DNA from: JAAFIP01 sp031367325
GTDB lineage: Bacteria > Pseudomonadota > Gammaproteobacteria > Burkholderiales > Burkholderiaceae_C
DNA length: 64,000 nt
Direction of reading: 5' to 3'
NCBI GenBank assembly: GCA_031367325.1
Contig: JANLPQ010000053.1
Coordinates: 1 to 64,000, forward strand
Shown here: piece by piece, positions 25,957 through 34,808 of the stretch
Layout of the letters: each line of letters begins with the position of its first letter
How positions within the stretch are numbered: the first letter of the stretch is position 1
Made by a program: the position numbers and the translations under genes
Notes under the pieces: generated by a model
The model's database searches: none
What the model was told of the DNA's origin: nothing
Seen by the model: only the letters and a program-made list of their open reading frames with translations

Positions 25957-26504
25957 AGCACCATTTGTTAAGTCGAATATCAGTAGTTGTCCTGCTGAGT
26001 TCAATACTTGCTGCATGCTCATTGGGCGAGCAAGAAGATTTGCAGCGTTGGATGACTGAGCAGCGTAATGCGACCAAGCCCACCGTAGCGCCACTGCCTG
26101 AACCTAAAAAATTCAGTCCAGCACCGTATAACCAAGCCAATGCAGTAGAGCCTTTTAGCAACCAAAAGTTGACTCAAGCGCTTAAGCGTGAGTCTTCTAA
26201 GGCCACAGCCAATGCCCAACTGGTGGCGCCCGAACTGAATCGTCGCAAAGAGCCATTGGAAGCTTTTCCTTTGGACTCTATGGCACTGGTAGGCAACTTG
26301 TCCCCTAAGGGTAAATCGGTAGCATTGGTAAAAGTGGACAACTTGCTCTACCAAGTCAAAGTGGGCAGCTACCTAGGCCAGAATTACGGAAAAGTTACCA
26401 AGGTCAGTGAGACTGAAGTGACGTTGAGAGAAATTGTGCAAGACGCAGCAGGCGAGTGGATCGAGCGTCAAGCTAACTTGCAGCTACAAGAGAGGTCGAA
26501 ATGA
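25953..26504 (+). CDS. pilP: Type IV pilus lipoprotein PilP
   Basis: This is a 183-residue lipoprotein with lipobox ILAAC (Cys22), an extended linker (about 30-90) and a C-terminal beta-sandwich with LSPKGKSVALVKVDNLLYQVKVG near residue 110. It links PilNO in the inner membrane to the secretin PilQ. The ATG overlaps pilO by 4 bp and the stop overlaps pilQ by 4 bp. Confidence 0.93.
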   Translation: MKHHLLSRISVVVLLSSILAACSLGEQEDLQRWMTEQRNATKPTVAPLPEPKKFSPAPYNQANAVEPFSNQKLTQALKRESSKATANAQLVAPELNRRKEPLEAFPLDSMALVGNLSPKGKSVALVKVDNLLYQVKVGSYLGQNYGKVTKVSETEVTLREIVQDAAGEWIERQANLQLQERSK

Positions 26505-28654
26505 TGAGGCATACAACAGTTCAACAGTACAGTGCCATGCGCACTGTGTTGGCACTAGGCTTGGCGTTTACCGCCATGGTGGCGCAAGCCCAAAATGCGA
26601 TCGAGTCCGTGGTGGCATCTATTCAAGGTGGTGTCGAGGTTGTAAAAATAGATTTAACACAGCCACTTGCTGCTATTCCAACAGGTTTCACCATCCAGTC
26701 ACCAGCGCGTATTGCCTTAGACTTTCCCGGTGTCGGCAACAATTTGGGTCGCTCCCAGGTAGAGATGAACCAAGGCAACCTGAAATCGGCCAATGTGGTG
26801 CAAGCAGGCGAGCGTACGCGCTTGGTACTTAACTTAAAGCAATCCGCACCTTACCGTGCTGAGATTCAAGGTAAGTCGCTGCTGATTTTTATGGAGCCGG
26901 TGTCTACTGCCAGCACACCAGCAGCCAGTACCCAGCCTCAAACCACATTTGCAGAAAACCGCAACCGTGAATCGCTACCCATCAAAGACATAGATTTTCG
27001 CCGTGCACCCGATGGTGCAGGCCGTTTAGTGGTTGATTTGGCTAACAACCAAGTAGGCGTTGACATTAAACAGCAAGGTCAAAATTTGGTCGTGGAGTTC
27101 TTAAAAACTTCTTTACCCGAAGGCTTGCGTCGTCGCTTAGACGTGGGCGACTTTGGCACGCCTATACAACTTATCAGCACTTTTCAAGCTGGTGACCGCG
27201 TACGCATGGTGGTAGAGCCCAAAGGGCAGTGGGAACATAGCGCTTATCAAAGCGATAACCAGTTTGTGCTAGAAGTGCGTGCACAAAAAGTAGATCCTGG
27301 CAAGTTAACCAAAGGCCCTAGTTATAGCGGAGAGAAGTTATCGCTTAACTTTCAAAACATTGAAGTTCGCTCTTTGCTGCAGGTAATTGCTGACTTTACT
27401 AACTTTAACGTCATCACCTCTGATTCAGTAACTGGTGCTGTGACTCTACGGTTGAAAGATGTGCCGTGGGATCAAGCATTGGATATTATTTTGCAAGCTA
27501 AGGGCTTGGGGTTGCGCAAAACGGGCAATGTTTTGTTAATAGCTCCAAAAGAAGAATTGGCAACTAAAGAGCGTCAAGATTTAGAAGCCGCTGCAGCAAC
27601 GCAAAATTTGGAGCCCGTTCGTTCTCAGGCATTTCAATTAAATTACACCAAAGCCGCTGAGATTGCTGCTCAAATTGGGGCATCATCATCGGGCGGTGGA
27701 ACAGGTCAAAACAACAACCGCATATTGTCTGCACGAGGTAGCGTAATTGCTGAGCCACGTACCAACCAGCTGTTCATCACAGATATTCCATCCAAGCTAG
27801 AGCAAATTCAAGCTTTAATTTCCAAACTAGACATTGCTGTACGCCAAGTATTGATCGAAGCGCGTATTGTGGAAGCTTCAGATACCTTTGGTAAATCGCT
27901 AGGTATCAAGTTTGGTTCTGCAGACTTGCGCGGTATTCGCGGTGGCGATGCTGGATATGGTCTATTTGGCAGCAACCGCGCGGCCTACAGTGGAACCTAT
28001 GAAGGTGCAGGGCGTACCAACGGCTCTGTAGCTGGCACACTGAGCACCCTAGATTCAACGTTTGTTAACTTACCTGCAGTGGGTCAAGGCGGCTTTAACC
28101 CAGCTAGCATTGGTCTGTCAATTTTCAGTTCCGCAGCTAACCGATTCTTGTTGCTAGAGCTCAGCGCACTTGAAGCCGAAGGCAAGGGTAAAGTAGTGTC
28201 CAGCCCGCGTGTAGTGACAGCTGACCAAACCCGTGCATTGATAGAGCAGGGCACAGAACTGCCTTACCAAACAGCATCAGCCAGTGGTGCCACTGCAATT
28301 GCGTTTAGAAAAGCTAACTTGAAGCTTGAGGTAACACCTCAGATCACGCCTGAAGGCAATATTATTCTTGACCTAGACGTCAATAAAGACAGCGTGGGTC
28401 AATCCACCGCATCCGGCTTCGCCATCAACACCAAGCACATCAAAACCCAAGTGCTGGTGGAGAACGGCGGCACCGTCGTAATCGGTGGTATCTACGAACT
28501 TAACGAGGTTGAATCAGAAACTCGTGTTCCTCTGCTAGGCGATATACCGGTTTTGGGCAACCTATTCAAAACACGTCAGCGCAGCTCAAACAAACAGGAA
28601 TTGCTGGTATTTATCACGCCAAAGATGGTGTCGGATCGCGCTGCGGTGCGTTGA
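26501..28654 (+). CDS. pilQ: Type IV pilus secretin PilQ
   Basis: This is a 717-residue outer-membrane secretin forming the channel for the pilus. Order: signal peptide ending AMVAQAQN; two AMIN domains (about 30-260) that bind peptidoglycan; STN/secretin-N domain (LNFQNIEVRSLLQVIADFTN); NHA-type repeat (RQVLIEARIVEASDTFGKSLG); secretin core with GKGKVVSSPRVVTADQTRA, LKLEVTPQITPEGNIILDL and the C-terminal VPLLGDIPVLGNLFKTR. All five genes pilM-pilQ are intact and coupled. Confidence 0.95.
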   Translation: MMRHTTVQQYSAMRTVLALGLAFTAMVAQAQNAIESVVASIQGGVEVVKIDLTQPLAAIPTGFTIQSPARIALDFPGVGNNLGRSQVEMNQGNLKSANVVQAGERTRLVLNLKQSAPYRAEIQGKSLLIFMEPVSTASTPAASTQPQTTFAENRNRESLPIKDIDFRRAPDGAGRLVVDLANNQVGVDIKQQGQNLVVEFLKTSLPEGLRRRLDVGDFGTPIQLISTFQAGDRVRMVVEPKGQWEHSAYQSDNQFVLEVRAQKVDPGKLTKGPSYSGEKLSLNFQNIEVRSLLQVIADFTNFNVITSDSVTGAVTLRLKDVPWDQALDIILQAKGLGLRKTGNVLLIAPKEELATKERQDLEAAAATQNLEPVRSQAFQLNYTKAAEIAAQIGASSSGGGTGQNNNRILSARGSVIAEPRTNQLFITDIPSKLEQIQALISKLDIAVRQVLIEARIVEASDTFGKSLGIKFGSADLRGIRGGDAGYGLFGSNRAAYSGTYEGAGRTNGSVAGTLSTLDSTFVNLPAVGQGGFNPASIGLSIFSSAANRFLLLELSALEAEGKGKVVSSPRVVTADQTRALIEQGTELPYQTASASGATAIAFRKANLKLEVTPQITPEGNIILDLDVNKDSVGQSTASGFAINTKHIKTQVLVENGGTVVIGGIYELNEVESETRVPLLGDIPVLGNLFKTRQRSSNKQELLVFITPKMVSDRAAVR

Positions 28655-28692
28655 AGTATTGACATAGTTAGTTGCATATTTGAGGAATTTAA

Positions 28693-30405
28693 ATGAAGGC
28701 TATTAAACTTTTTACCGCAGTCGCGTTTATAGCGATACTTGCCGCTTGCAGCGGAGGTGGCGGAAGTGCTGGATCAATAGCAACTAGCGCTAATACTGGG
28801 ACAAGCGTAACAAATACTGTTACAGCTACAGTCACAGCAGCCGACTTTATTCTGGGGTTTGATAAAACTTCCATAGCCAATTCTGGAACAGACAAAGCCA
28901 TATTAACAATAGTTGCGTTAGACGCCAGTCGTAACGTAGTAAGTGGCGTCCCCGTTCAAATAAGTGTTGATTCTGACGCAATTTTTTCTGGAGCTGTTGG
29001 CGTCGTCACAAATGCAGAGGGATTATTTACGGGAAATATTACGACTCCGACCAATAAAACCGACCGCAACATTTCAGTTACTGCGCGTGTAGGTGCTTTA
29101 GTTAAAACAAGCACCATCACGGTATCCGGTAGCAAAATTACTGTGACACCTCTACCAAGTGTCCCCACGCCAGGTCAGCAAGTTATAGTGAATCTAAAAC
29201 TTGTTGATGCAACAGGAAATGGCGTACCTAATCAAAATCTACAGTTGAGCGGCACTGCAGGTTTTACCGGAAGTCCTACAACCGATACTAGTGGAAATGT
29301 GATTTTCACAGGCACTGCTCCAGCTACATTAGGGACTTATACAATTGTTGTTACGGGCTCAGGTGTATCCACCTCACAAGTGTTGCAAGTAATATCTGCA
29401 ACCGGTACTGGTAAACCTGATGCCATTGGTCCAGTTGGACCACCTTCATTGAATGCGAATCCGACTAATATCAAACCCAACTTATCTACAGCTTTGACAA
29501 ATCGTTCTGCTATTAAGTTTCAAATACTAAACGCCTCAAATCAAGGAGTTGAGAACGTTCGGGTCAAATTTAGTATTGTTGCTCCAGGCTTAGGTTCTGG
29601 TGAAGTCATGAGCACAGGCGATACTGTAGTTTACACAGGGTCAGATGGCATTATTCAGTCAGACTACATTGCTGGTAGACGAACAAGTCCAACAAACGGA
29701 GTAGTAGTGCGTGCATGTTATGGACTTACTAATGCCGCTGTGAACACCTGCGCCACATTTGTAGATACGAACCTTACAGTAGCTGGTGAGGCTTTGAATC
29801 TATCAATTTTTGATAATAATAAATTAGCAACAGGGTTAGCTGGTATTGTTTATGTAAAACAATTTGTTGTGCAAGTAGCAGATTCCGCTGGCAACGCTGT
29901 AATCGACGCCAATGTTTCCGCCAGTGTTGACATCACACACTTTGGAAAAGGTAGTTTCGGCACAAGTTCTGCTACTTACCAAGTCACAGGCTTTCTTCCG
30001 CCGACTATTGCAGATAATTATGCAACTACACTTTCTCCAACAGCAAGTCCAACAGCTAATGCTCGTGTATGGTGTATTAATGAAGATTTGAACCGCAATG
30101 GTAATAAGGACTTAGGTGATGATTTGGACCTAGATGGCGTCCTCGAACCCAGAGCATCTGAAATTGTAATTTCTGCTGTGGGCACCAGCAAAACTGATGC
30201 TAATGGTCAAATATTATTGCAGGCTACATGGGGCCAAAACGTGGGCACTTGGTTGGCCTATACAATAAAAGTTACTACAAACGTAGCAGGATCTGAAGGC
30301 ACCAATAGTAAGTCATACATTACAGAAGTATTGCAGGCAGATGTGCCAAACGGATCGTTTTTGACACCGCCCTACGGTGTTAGAAACTGTAGTACCAACA
30401 ACTAA
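28693..30405 (+). CDS. Large Ig-like (Big-1 type) surface lipoprotein
   Basis: This is a 570-residue lipoprotein with lipobox ILAAC (Cys19), a Gly/Ser linker (SGGGGSAGS) and several Ig-like repeats of the Big-1/invasin type. Examples are AILTIVALDASRNVVSGVPVQISVDSD and VNLKLVDATGNGVPNQNLQLSG, each with the GNxVxGVxV turn. A late segment, EDLNRNGNKDLGDDLDLDG, is Asp/Asn-rich and resembles calcium-binding dockerin-type loops. Its base composition is more AT-rich than its neighbours. It sits between pilQ and aroK, a spot where Comamonadaceae often carry such a protein, so a link to pili or adhesion is plausible but unproven. GAGGAATTTAA precedes the ATG. Confidence 0.75.
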   Translation: MKAIKLFTAVAFIAILAACSGGGGSAGSIATSANTGTSVTNTVTATVTAADFILGFDKTSIANSGTDKAILTIVALDASRNVVSGVPVQISVDSDAIFSGAVGVVTNAEGLFTGNITTPTNKTDRNISVTARVGALVKTSTITVSGSKITVTPLPSVPTPGQQVIVNLKLVDATGNGVPNQNLQLSGTAGFTGSPTTDTSGNVIFTGTAPATLGTYTIVVTGSGVSTSQVLQVISATGTGKPDAIGPVGPPSLNANPTNIKPNLSTALTNRSAIKFQILNASNQGVENVRVKFSIVAPGLGSGEVMSTGDTVVYTGSDGIIQSDYIAGRRTSPTNGVVVRACYGLTNAAVNTCATFVDTNLTVAGEALNLSIFDNNKLATGLAGIVYVKQFVVQVADSAGNAVIDANVSASVDITHFGKGSFGTSSATYQVTGFLPPTIADNYATTLSPTASPTANARVWCINEDLNRNGNKDLGDDLDLDGVLEPRASEIVISAVGTSKTDANGQILLQATWGQNVGTWLAYTIKVTTNVAGSEGTNSKSYITEVLQADVPNGSFLTPPYGVRNCSTNN

Positions 30406-30409
30406 TGAA

Positions 30410-31030
30410 GTGATATCGTTAATTGGTCTCCCCGGCTCCGGAAAATCTACGGTTGGTCGTCAACTCGCACGCCGACTTAGTCTGCCGTTTATCGACTCCG
30501 ACGCAGAGATTGAAAAACGGTTGGGGTGCTCTATTCGTGAGTATTTTGGGCGTGAAGGTGAAGCGGGGTTTCGCAACGTAGAGCAGGCGGTTATTACCGA
30601 CTTATGCGCTGCGCATAACATGGCTGCTACAGCGGCTGTGTTGTCTACCGGGGGCGGCACAGTGCTGCGTGAAGTTAACCGCACTACGCTGCGGGCCAAC
30701 GGGCATGTGGTGTATTTACGTTCCAGCGCTGATGATGTGTTTAAAAGATTGCGGCATGACCGCAACCGCCCGCTTTTGCAGGTAGGCGACCCTCTGCAGC
30801 GCCTGCGCGACCTGTACACAGAGCGCGACCCACTTTACCGCGAGACGGCGCACTACGTAGTAGAAACAGGCCGCCCTTCGGTGGCGGCGCTGGTGAACAT
30901 GATTGTGATGCAGCTAGAGTTGGCGGGCATTCATCTAGCGGACATCAATTTGGCGGGCAATAACATGACGGGCAGCAAATCTGTTGATAGCCCGTTAGCT
31001 GATTCTGCACAGCCCCCCAAGCCTTTATAG
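30410..31030 (+). CDS. aroK: Shikimate kinase
   Basis: This is a shikimate kinase of about 206 residues that makes shikimate 3-phosphate in aromatic amino acid synthesis. The P-loop is GLPGSGKSTVG. The shikimate-binding motif DSDAEIEKRLG, the FR of GFRNVEQ, the GGG of VLSTGGGTVLRE and the lid Arg in RHDRNRPLL are present. No ATG fits; GTG 30410, 4 bp after the lipoprotein stop, gives MISLIGLPGSGKS, and GTG 30377 inside the upstream gene is an alternative. A C-terminal tail of about 35 residues exceeds the family norm. Unusually, aroB does not follow; panC converges instead. Confidence 0.9.
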   Translation: MISLIGLPGSGKSTVGRQLARRLSLPFIDSDAEIEKRLGCSIREYFGREGEAGFRNVEQAVITDLCAAHNMAATAAVLSTGGGTVLREVNRTTLRANGHVVYLRSSADDVFKRLRHDRNRPLLQVGDPLQRLRDLYTERDPLYRETAHYVVETGRPSVAALVNMIVMQLELAGIHLADINLAGNNMTGSKSVDSPLADSAQPPKPL

Positions 31031-31073
31031 AGCTTGCTGTTGTCTGCCGCCTACCAATATGTACAACGGCACG

Positions 31074-31922
31074 TTAAACGATTTCGAGATTGTCGATTAA
31101 ACGCGTGGTGCCCAGCTTGGCTGCACCTAGTGCAACGAGTGATGTGGGCGCGTCGCCTAGCTGCGGGGCTTGCAGGTCAGCCTGGCGGCGGATAGTGAGG
31201 TAGTCGGGCACCCAGCCGCGTGCAGTCAGTTGTTGCATAGCTTGCGCCTCAAGCGCGCTGTAATCTGTGCGACCTGCTTTGACTTGCGCTGTGAGCGCCT
31301 TCAGTTCCAGTGACAACTGCACCGCCTCTATTCGCTCAATAGGGCTTAAAAAGCCATTGCGCGAGCTAAGCGCTAGACCGTCGTCCGCGCGGTAGGTGTC
31401 GCTGGTTATCATCTGCACGGGCATGGCAAACTGGCGCACCATGTGGCGCAACACCATGTTTTGCTGGTAATCTTTTTTTCCAAAAATAGCTACGCTGGGT
31501 TGCACGCACTGAAACAGCTTCATCACCACGGTGCTTACGCCGACAAAAAATCCGGGGCGAAAATGGCCTTCCAAAATATCGGCCAGCGCCGCGGGCGGGT
31601 GTACCTTGTAGGTTTGTGGTTCGGGGTACAGCACTTTCTCGTCGGGTGCAAACAATACGTCGCAGCCCGCAGCTTGCAGTCGCGCGCAATCGCTGTCCCA
31701 GGTACGCGGGTATTTGTCAAAATCTTCGTGGGGCAAAAACTGCAAGCGGTTCACAAAAATGCTGGCGATGGTAGTGTCGGTTTTGCCTTCTTTTTTGCAT
31801 TGTTCAGCGCGGTTTAGCAGGGCGATATGGCCAGCGTGCAAATTACCCATTGTGGGTACAAAAGCGCTGCGTTTGCCAGCCAGGGCAGTGCGTAATTCTT
31901 CAATGCTGCGGGCGATTCTCAT
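31074..31922 (-). CDS. panC: Pantothenate synthetase
   Basis: This is a 282-residue enzyme that joins pantoate and beta-alanine with ATP. Motifs are PTMGNLHAGHIAL (HIGH-type), FVNRLQFLPHEDFDKYPR, GKKDYQQNMVLRHMV and the KMSKS-like SSRNGFLS. It lies 33 bp after panB on the same strand, so the two vitamin B5 genes form an operon. It is convergent with aroK. Confidence 0.95.
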   Translation of the reverse strand: MRIARSIEELRTALAGKRSAFVPTMGNLHAGHIALLNRAEQCKKEGKTDTTIASIFVNRLQFLPHEDFDKYPRTWDSDCARLQAAGCDVLFAPDEKVLYPEPQTYKVHPPAALADILEGHFRPGFFVGVSTVVMKLFQCVQPSVAIFGKKDYQQNMVLRHMVRQFAMPVQMITSDTYRADDGLALSSRNGFLSPIERIEAVQLSLELKALTAQVKAGRTDYSALEAQAMQQLTARGWVPDYLTIRRQADLQAPQLGDAPTSLVALGAAKLGTTRLIDNLEIV

Positions 31923-31955
31923 ACAAATTTTAGGTCGTTCAAAATGTGCAGTGGG

Positions 31956-32858
31956 TTACCAAGCATGCAAGGCATTGTCTGGAAATGCACCAGTTTTTAC
32001 CGCGTTGACATAGGCTGCGAAAGCGGCTTTTACATTACCGGTATCGGCCATAAAGTCGTGTACAAATTTGGGCATTTTGCCCAGGTTGATACCCAGCATG
32101 TCGTGCAGTACCAGCACCTGGCCCGCGCAGCCTTTGCCGGCGCCTATGCCGATGGTGTGGCAGTTTTTAAGTTCTTCGGTAAGCGTTGTAGCCAATGTAT
32201 GCGGCACCATTTCTAGCACCACCATGGCGGCACCAGCGTCTTGCAGCGCGTGGGCGTGTTGCTTCATTTCCAGCGCTGCGGCCTCGGTTTTACCCTGCAC
32301 GCGGTAGCCACCCAATGCATGCACGGTTTGAGGTGTAAGGCCCAAATGCGCACACACCGGGATGCCGCGCTCGACCAAAAAATGCACCACCTCGGCAGTC
32401 CAGCCGCCTCCTTCTAGCTTAACCATGTGCGCACCTGCTTGCATCAGCACGCTGGCACTGCGCAGGGCTTGCTCTTTGCTCTCGTGGTAGCTGCCAAAAG
32501 GCAGGTCGCCAATCAGCCAGGCCGTGCCTTGTGTGCGGTGCAGGCCGCGCGATACAGATTCAACGTGGTAGCGCATGGTTTCTAAGCTGACGCCAGTGGT
32601 GCTGGGCAGGCCTTGGCACACCATACCCAACGAATCGCCCACCAATATGCATTCCACGCCTGCCGCATCGGCCACACTGGCGAAGGTGGCGTCATACGCG
32701 GTAAGCATGGTTATTTTTTCGCCACGTTCGCGCATTTCACGCAAGCGCGGCAGGCTCAGCGGTTTGCGCGTAGCCTGCGGAGTAAGTTTGCCAGCGCCAT
32801 AAACGGCTTGGGGTGCGGCCTGCGCGGCGGCTTCTTGGGCGGCGGTGGGTGTGGTCAT
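31956..32858 (-). CDS. panB: 3-methyl-2-oxobutanoate hydroxymethyltransferase
   Basis: This is a 300-residue TIM-barrel enzyme that transfers a hydroxymethyl group from methylene-tetrahydrofolate to ketoisovalerate. It has the Mg-binding GDSLGM, LTAYDATFASVAD, AHMVKLEGG, CAHLGLTPQTVHALGG and LEMVPHTLA. About 35 residues of Ala/Gln-rich leader precede the domain. The ATG at 32858 was chosen; the longer frame upstream runs through the intergenic repeats. It is the first gene of panB-panC. Confidence 0.94.
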   Translation of the reverse strand: MTTPTAAQEAAAQAAPQAVYGAGKLTPQATRKPLSLPRLREMRERGEKITMLTAYDATFASVADAAGVECILVGDSLGMVCQGLPSTTGVSLETMRYHVESVSRGLHRTQGTAWLIGDLPFGSYHESKEQALRSASVLMQAGAHMVKLEGGGWTAEVVHFLVERGIPVCAHLGLTPQTVHALGGYRVQGKTEAAALEMKQHAHALQDAGAAMVVLEMVPHTLATTLTEELKNCHTIGIGAGKGCAGQVLVLHDMLGINLGKMPKFVHDFMADTGNVKAAFAAYVNAVKTGAFPDNALHAW

Positions 32859-33119
32859 GTGGGTTCCCAAATGGTTTGGGCGCAGTCTAACAAGAAATTT
32901 GACTGGCTGACGAGAGCAGTTAGCACTTAGGCGTTTAGATCTCGCTTTTCTATAGTACTTTTGTAGTTTGACTGCTAATTCCTTGCTGAGATCTCTCGGT
33001 TGTACAGCATCGTTCGGATCACTGCGCCTTTTACTGTCCCAGAGCATCGTGTTTGTGCAGCGTTGTTTCGTTCGTTGGCCCTTTACTGTCCTAGTACCTC
33101 GCGGTCACGCAGCACCGCA

Positions 33120-33176
33120 CGGTATGCCCATGCCAAACGGACCTGCGGCCCTTTATTGTTTGTCATAGGCACACCG
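33120..33176 (+). repeat. Family B hairpin, copy 1
   Basis: The left arm 33120-33138 (CGGTATGCCCATGCCAAAC) pairs with 33158-33176 (GTTTGTCATAGGCACACCG) with only three non-Watson-Crick positions. The loop is GGACCTGCGGCCCTTTATT, identical to the loop at 42012-42030, while the outer stem differs. Confidence 0.85.
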
Positions 33177-33242
33177 AACGTTGCTGCGCTCCACTGGCGT
33201 GGTTGCGGCAAAAGAGCAGCGGCCAGCTGTGAGCTCTATGCT

Positions 33243-33520
33243 CTACTTACAGTGACCATTACCGAGCGAAACCCCGGCCGATTACAAGCGTGCTGTTGTG
33301 GCGTGTGTCCTATGACAAACAATAAAGGGCCGCTAGGTACGTTGGGCATGGGACTGACCGCAGCAGTGCGCGTGCTAAAACAGCGAACCCGGTACAAAGC
33401 CATAAAGCTACCAAGCCACAAAGCAGAAAAACACACTAAAAACCACTTCAAACAGCATTTTAACAACGAAATAGGCCAGTAACCCAAGCAAAACCAGCTC
33501 AAGCAGCTATGAAATTAATA
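33243..33520 (-). repeat. Composite element (AGCTGCTTG repeat plus family B hairpin), copy 1
   Basis: Read on the minus strand from 33520 it begins with the dispersed repeat (core 33495-33510, one base off: GAGCTG). It continues through GTTACTGGCCTATTTCG, TTTTAGCACGCGCACTGCTGCGG, the family B hairpin with loop sequence TAGCGGCCCTTTATT, and CACGCTTGTAAT. The same order and spacing recur at 41855-42115 with about 70% identity. Confidence 0.8.
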
Positions 33521-33645
33521 GTACTTACAATCTCCTAAACGAGAAGATTACGCTTTAAACAATAGCCATTTCACACCCATGTGACACATTGCGCACTAAA
33601 GCCCAGCCAATAAGGCGCAAACTAGAAAAGCGTAAAATCAACCGC

Positions 33646-34356
33646 ATGGTATCCGAACAGCATCCAATCAACCTTACTCACCACTTTTTGATCGCTATGC
33701 CGTCCATGGTGGACGCTACGTTTGCCAAATCAGTCATTTACCTGTGCGAGCATAGCGAACGCGGTGCTCTAGGCTTGGTAATCAACAAACCCAGCGACTT
33801 AAAACTGCCAAGCCTGTTTGCCAAGGTCGACTTACCTCTGCGCCGCCAAGACCTGAACAACGACCCCGTGTACGACGGTGGCCCTGTGCATACCGAGCGT
33901 GGGTTTGTGTTGCACGAGCAGCAAACTGCCCAAACCATTACCTTTGCCGACATGAAAGCCGTGCCGCTGACTGCGCACGACGGTAGTGCGCCGGTGCATG
34001 CAAGGCATGGCGCTAACGAGCCTGTAGCGGACTACGAATTGATTGACGACGGTGCCAAGCCGTCTTTCTACGCCTCGTCCCTGTCCATCCCCGGCGGGCT
34101 GGAGATGACCACGTCTAAAGACGTGCTAGAGGCGCTGTCTAGCGGCGCGGGGCCACGCAGGGTGTTGATTTCGCTGGGTCACGCATCGTGGGGCGAGGGC
34201 CAGCTAGAAAGCGAGCTGGCCGAGAACACTTGGCTTACCGTGGGCGCTGACGTAGAGGTGATTTTCGACACGCCGGTAGAGCAGCGCTACACCAAGGCGC
34301 TGGGTCTACTGGGCCTGCAAGAGTGGATGATCTCCCCTACGGCGGGGCGCGCATGA
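33646..34356 (+). CDS. YqgE/AlgH family protein (DUF179)
   Basis: This is a 236-residue cytoplasmic protein of the DUF179 family, often called AlgH; its biochemical role is unsettled. The hallmarks are NLTHHFLIAMPSM near the start, SVIYLCEHSERGALGLVINKP, VYDGGPVHTERGFVLH and LISLGHASWGEGQLESEL. It has an insertion of about 25 residues (HARHGANEPVADYELIDD) compared with short family members. The ATG at 33646 begins the usual N-terminus. It overlaps ruvX by 4 bp in the algH-ruvX-pyrR-pyrB string. Confidence 0.93.
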   Translation: MVSEQHPINLTHHFLIAMPSMVDATFAKSVIYLCEHSERGALGLVINKPSDLKLPSLFAKVDLPLRRQDLNNDPVYDGGPVHTERGFVLHEQQTAQTITFADMKAVPLTAHDGSAPVHARHGANEPVADYELIDDGAKPSFYASSLSIPGGLEMTTSKDVLEALSSGAGPRRVLISLGHASWGEGQLESELAENTWLTVGADVEVIFDTPVEQRYTKALGLLGLQEWMISPTAGRA

Positions 34357-34808
34357 GCGGATTAGCCGCCATGCCCAACACTTTTACTGCCCCATCCAAT
34401 GCTATTGCTGCCCACAGCGTTGCGGCGGCACAATCTTTTTTAGCCTTTGACTTTGGCACCCGGCGCACCGGTGTAGCCGTAGGCAACCGCCTCACCCGCA
34501 CCGCCCAGCCACTGAAAACTATTTCCGCCGAAGGCGATGCGCGCTTTGCCCCCATAGCCGCCGTCATCCAAGAATGGCAGCCTGACGCGCTGGTGGTAGG
34601 CGTGCCGCGCCACCCCGACGGTAACGCCCACGACATGACGCAACGCGCCCAGCGCTTTGCACGGCAACTAGCAGGCCGCTTTAACCTGCCTGTGCACGAG
34701 GTAGACGAGCGCTACAGCAGCGTGGAAGCCGCCGCACAAGGCGCTAAAGACTTAGACGCTGAATCAGCGCGTATCATCTTGGAGCAATTTTTAAGGGGTC
34801 TTCCATGA
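34353..34808 (+). CDS. ruvX: Holliday junction resolvase-like protein RuvX/YqgF
   Basis: This is a 151-residue RNase H-fold protein that in E. coli takes part in pre-16S rRNA 5' end processing. The catalytic Asp sits in LAFDFGTRRTGVAVGN; a second acidic residue lies in VDERYSS and a third in AKDLDAESARIILEQFL. About 30 residues precede the core. The ATG at 34353 overlaps the algH stop; ATG 34371 is an alternative. The stop overlaps pyrR by 4 bp. Confidence 0.93.
   Translation: MSGLAAMPNTFTAPSNAIAAHSVAAAQSFLAFDFGTRRTGVAVGNRLTRTAQPLKTISAEGDARFAPIAAVIQEWQPDALVVGVPRHPDGNAHDMTQRAQRFARQLAGRFNLPVHEVDERYSSVEAAAQGAKDLDAESARIILEQFLRGLP

Larger units (their letters stand above)
32859..33645. other. Repeat-filled intergenic region between panB and algH
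   Basis: These 787 bp have no credible gene. They hold a family B hairpin (33120-33176), a second one (33298-33343) on the opposite strand and a complete reverse copy of the composite element (33243-33520) that ends in the AGCTGCTTGAGCTG repeat. Degenerate GGCCCTTTACTGTCC words recur at 33025-33090. Open frames here follow the repeats, not coding sequence. Confidence 0.75.

Noticed and set aside
33000..33482. 160-codon plus-strand ORF between panB and algH
   Set aside because: It runs straight through two family B hairpins and the dispersed repeat, has no ribosome binding site and reads as Arg/Ser/Cys-rich nonsense.
33243..33520. Integron attC site array
   Set aside because: The palindromes have conserved loops and variable stems, the opposite of attC, and there is no integrase or cassette nearby.
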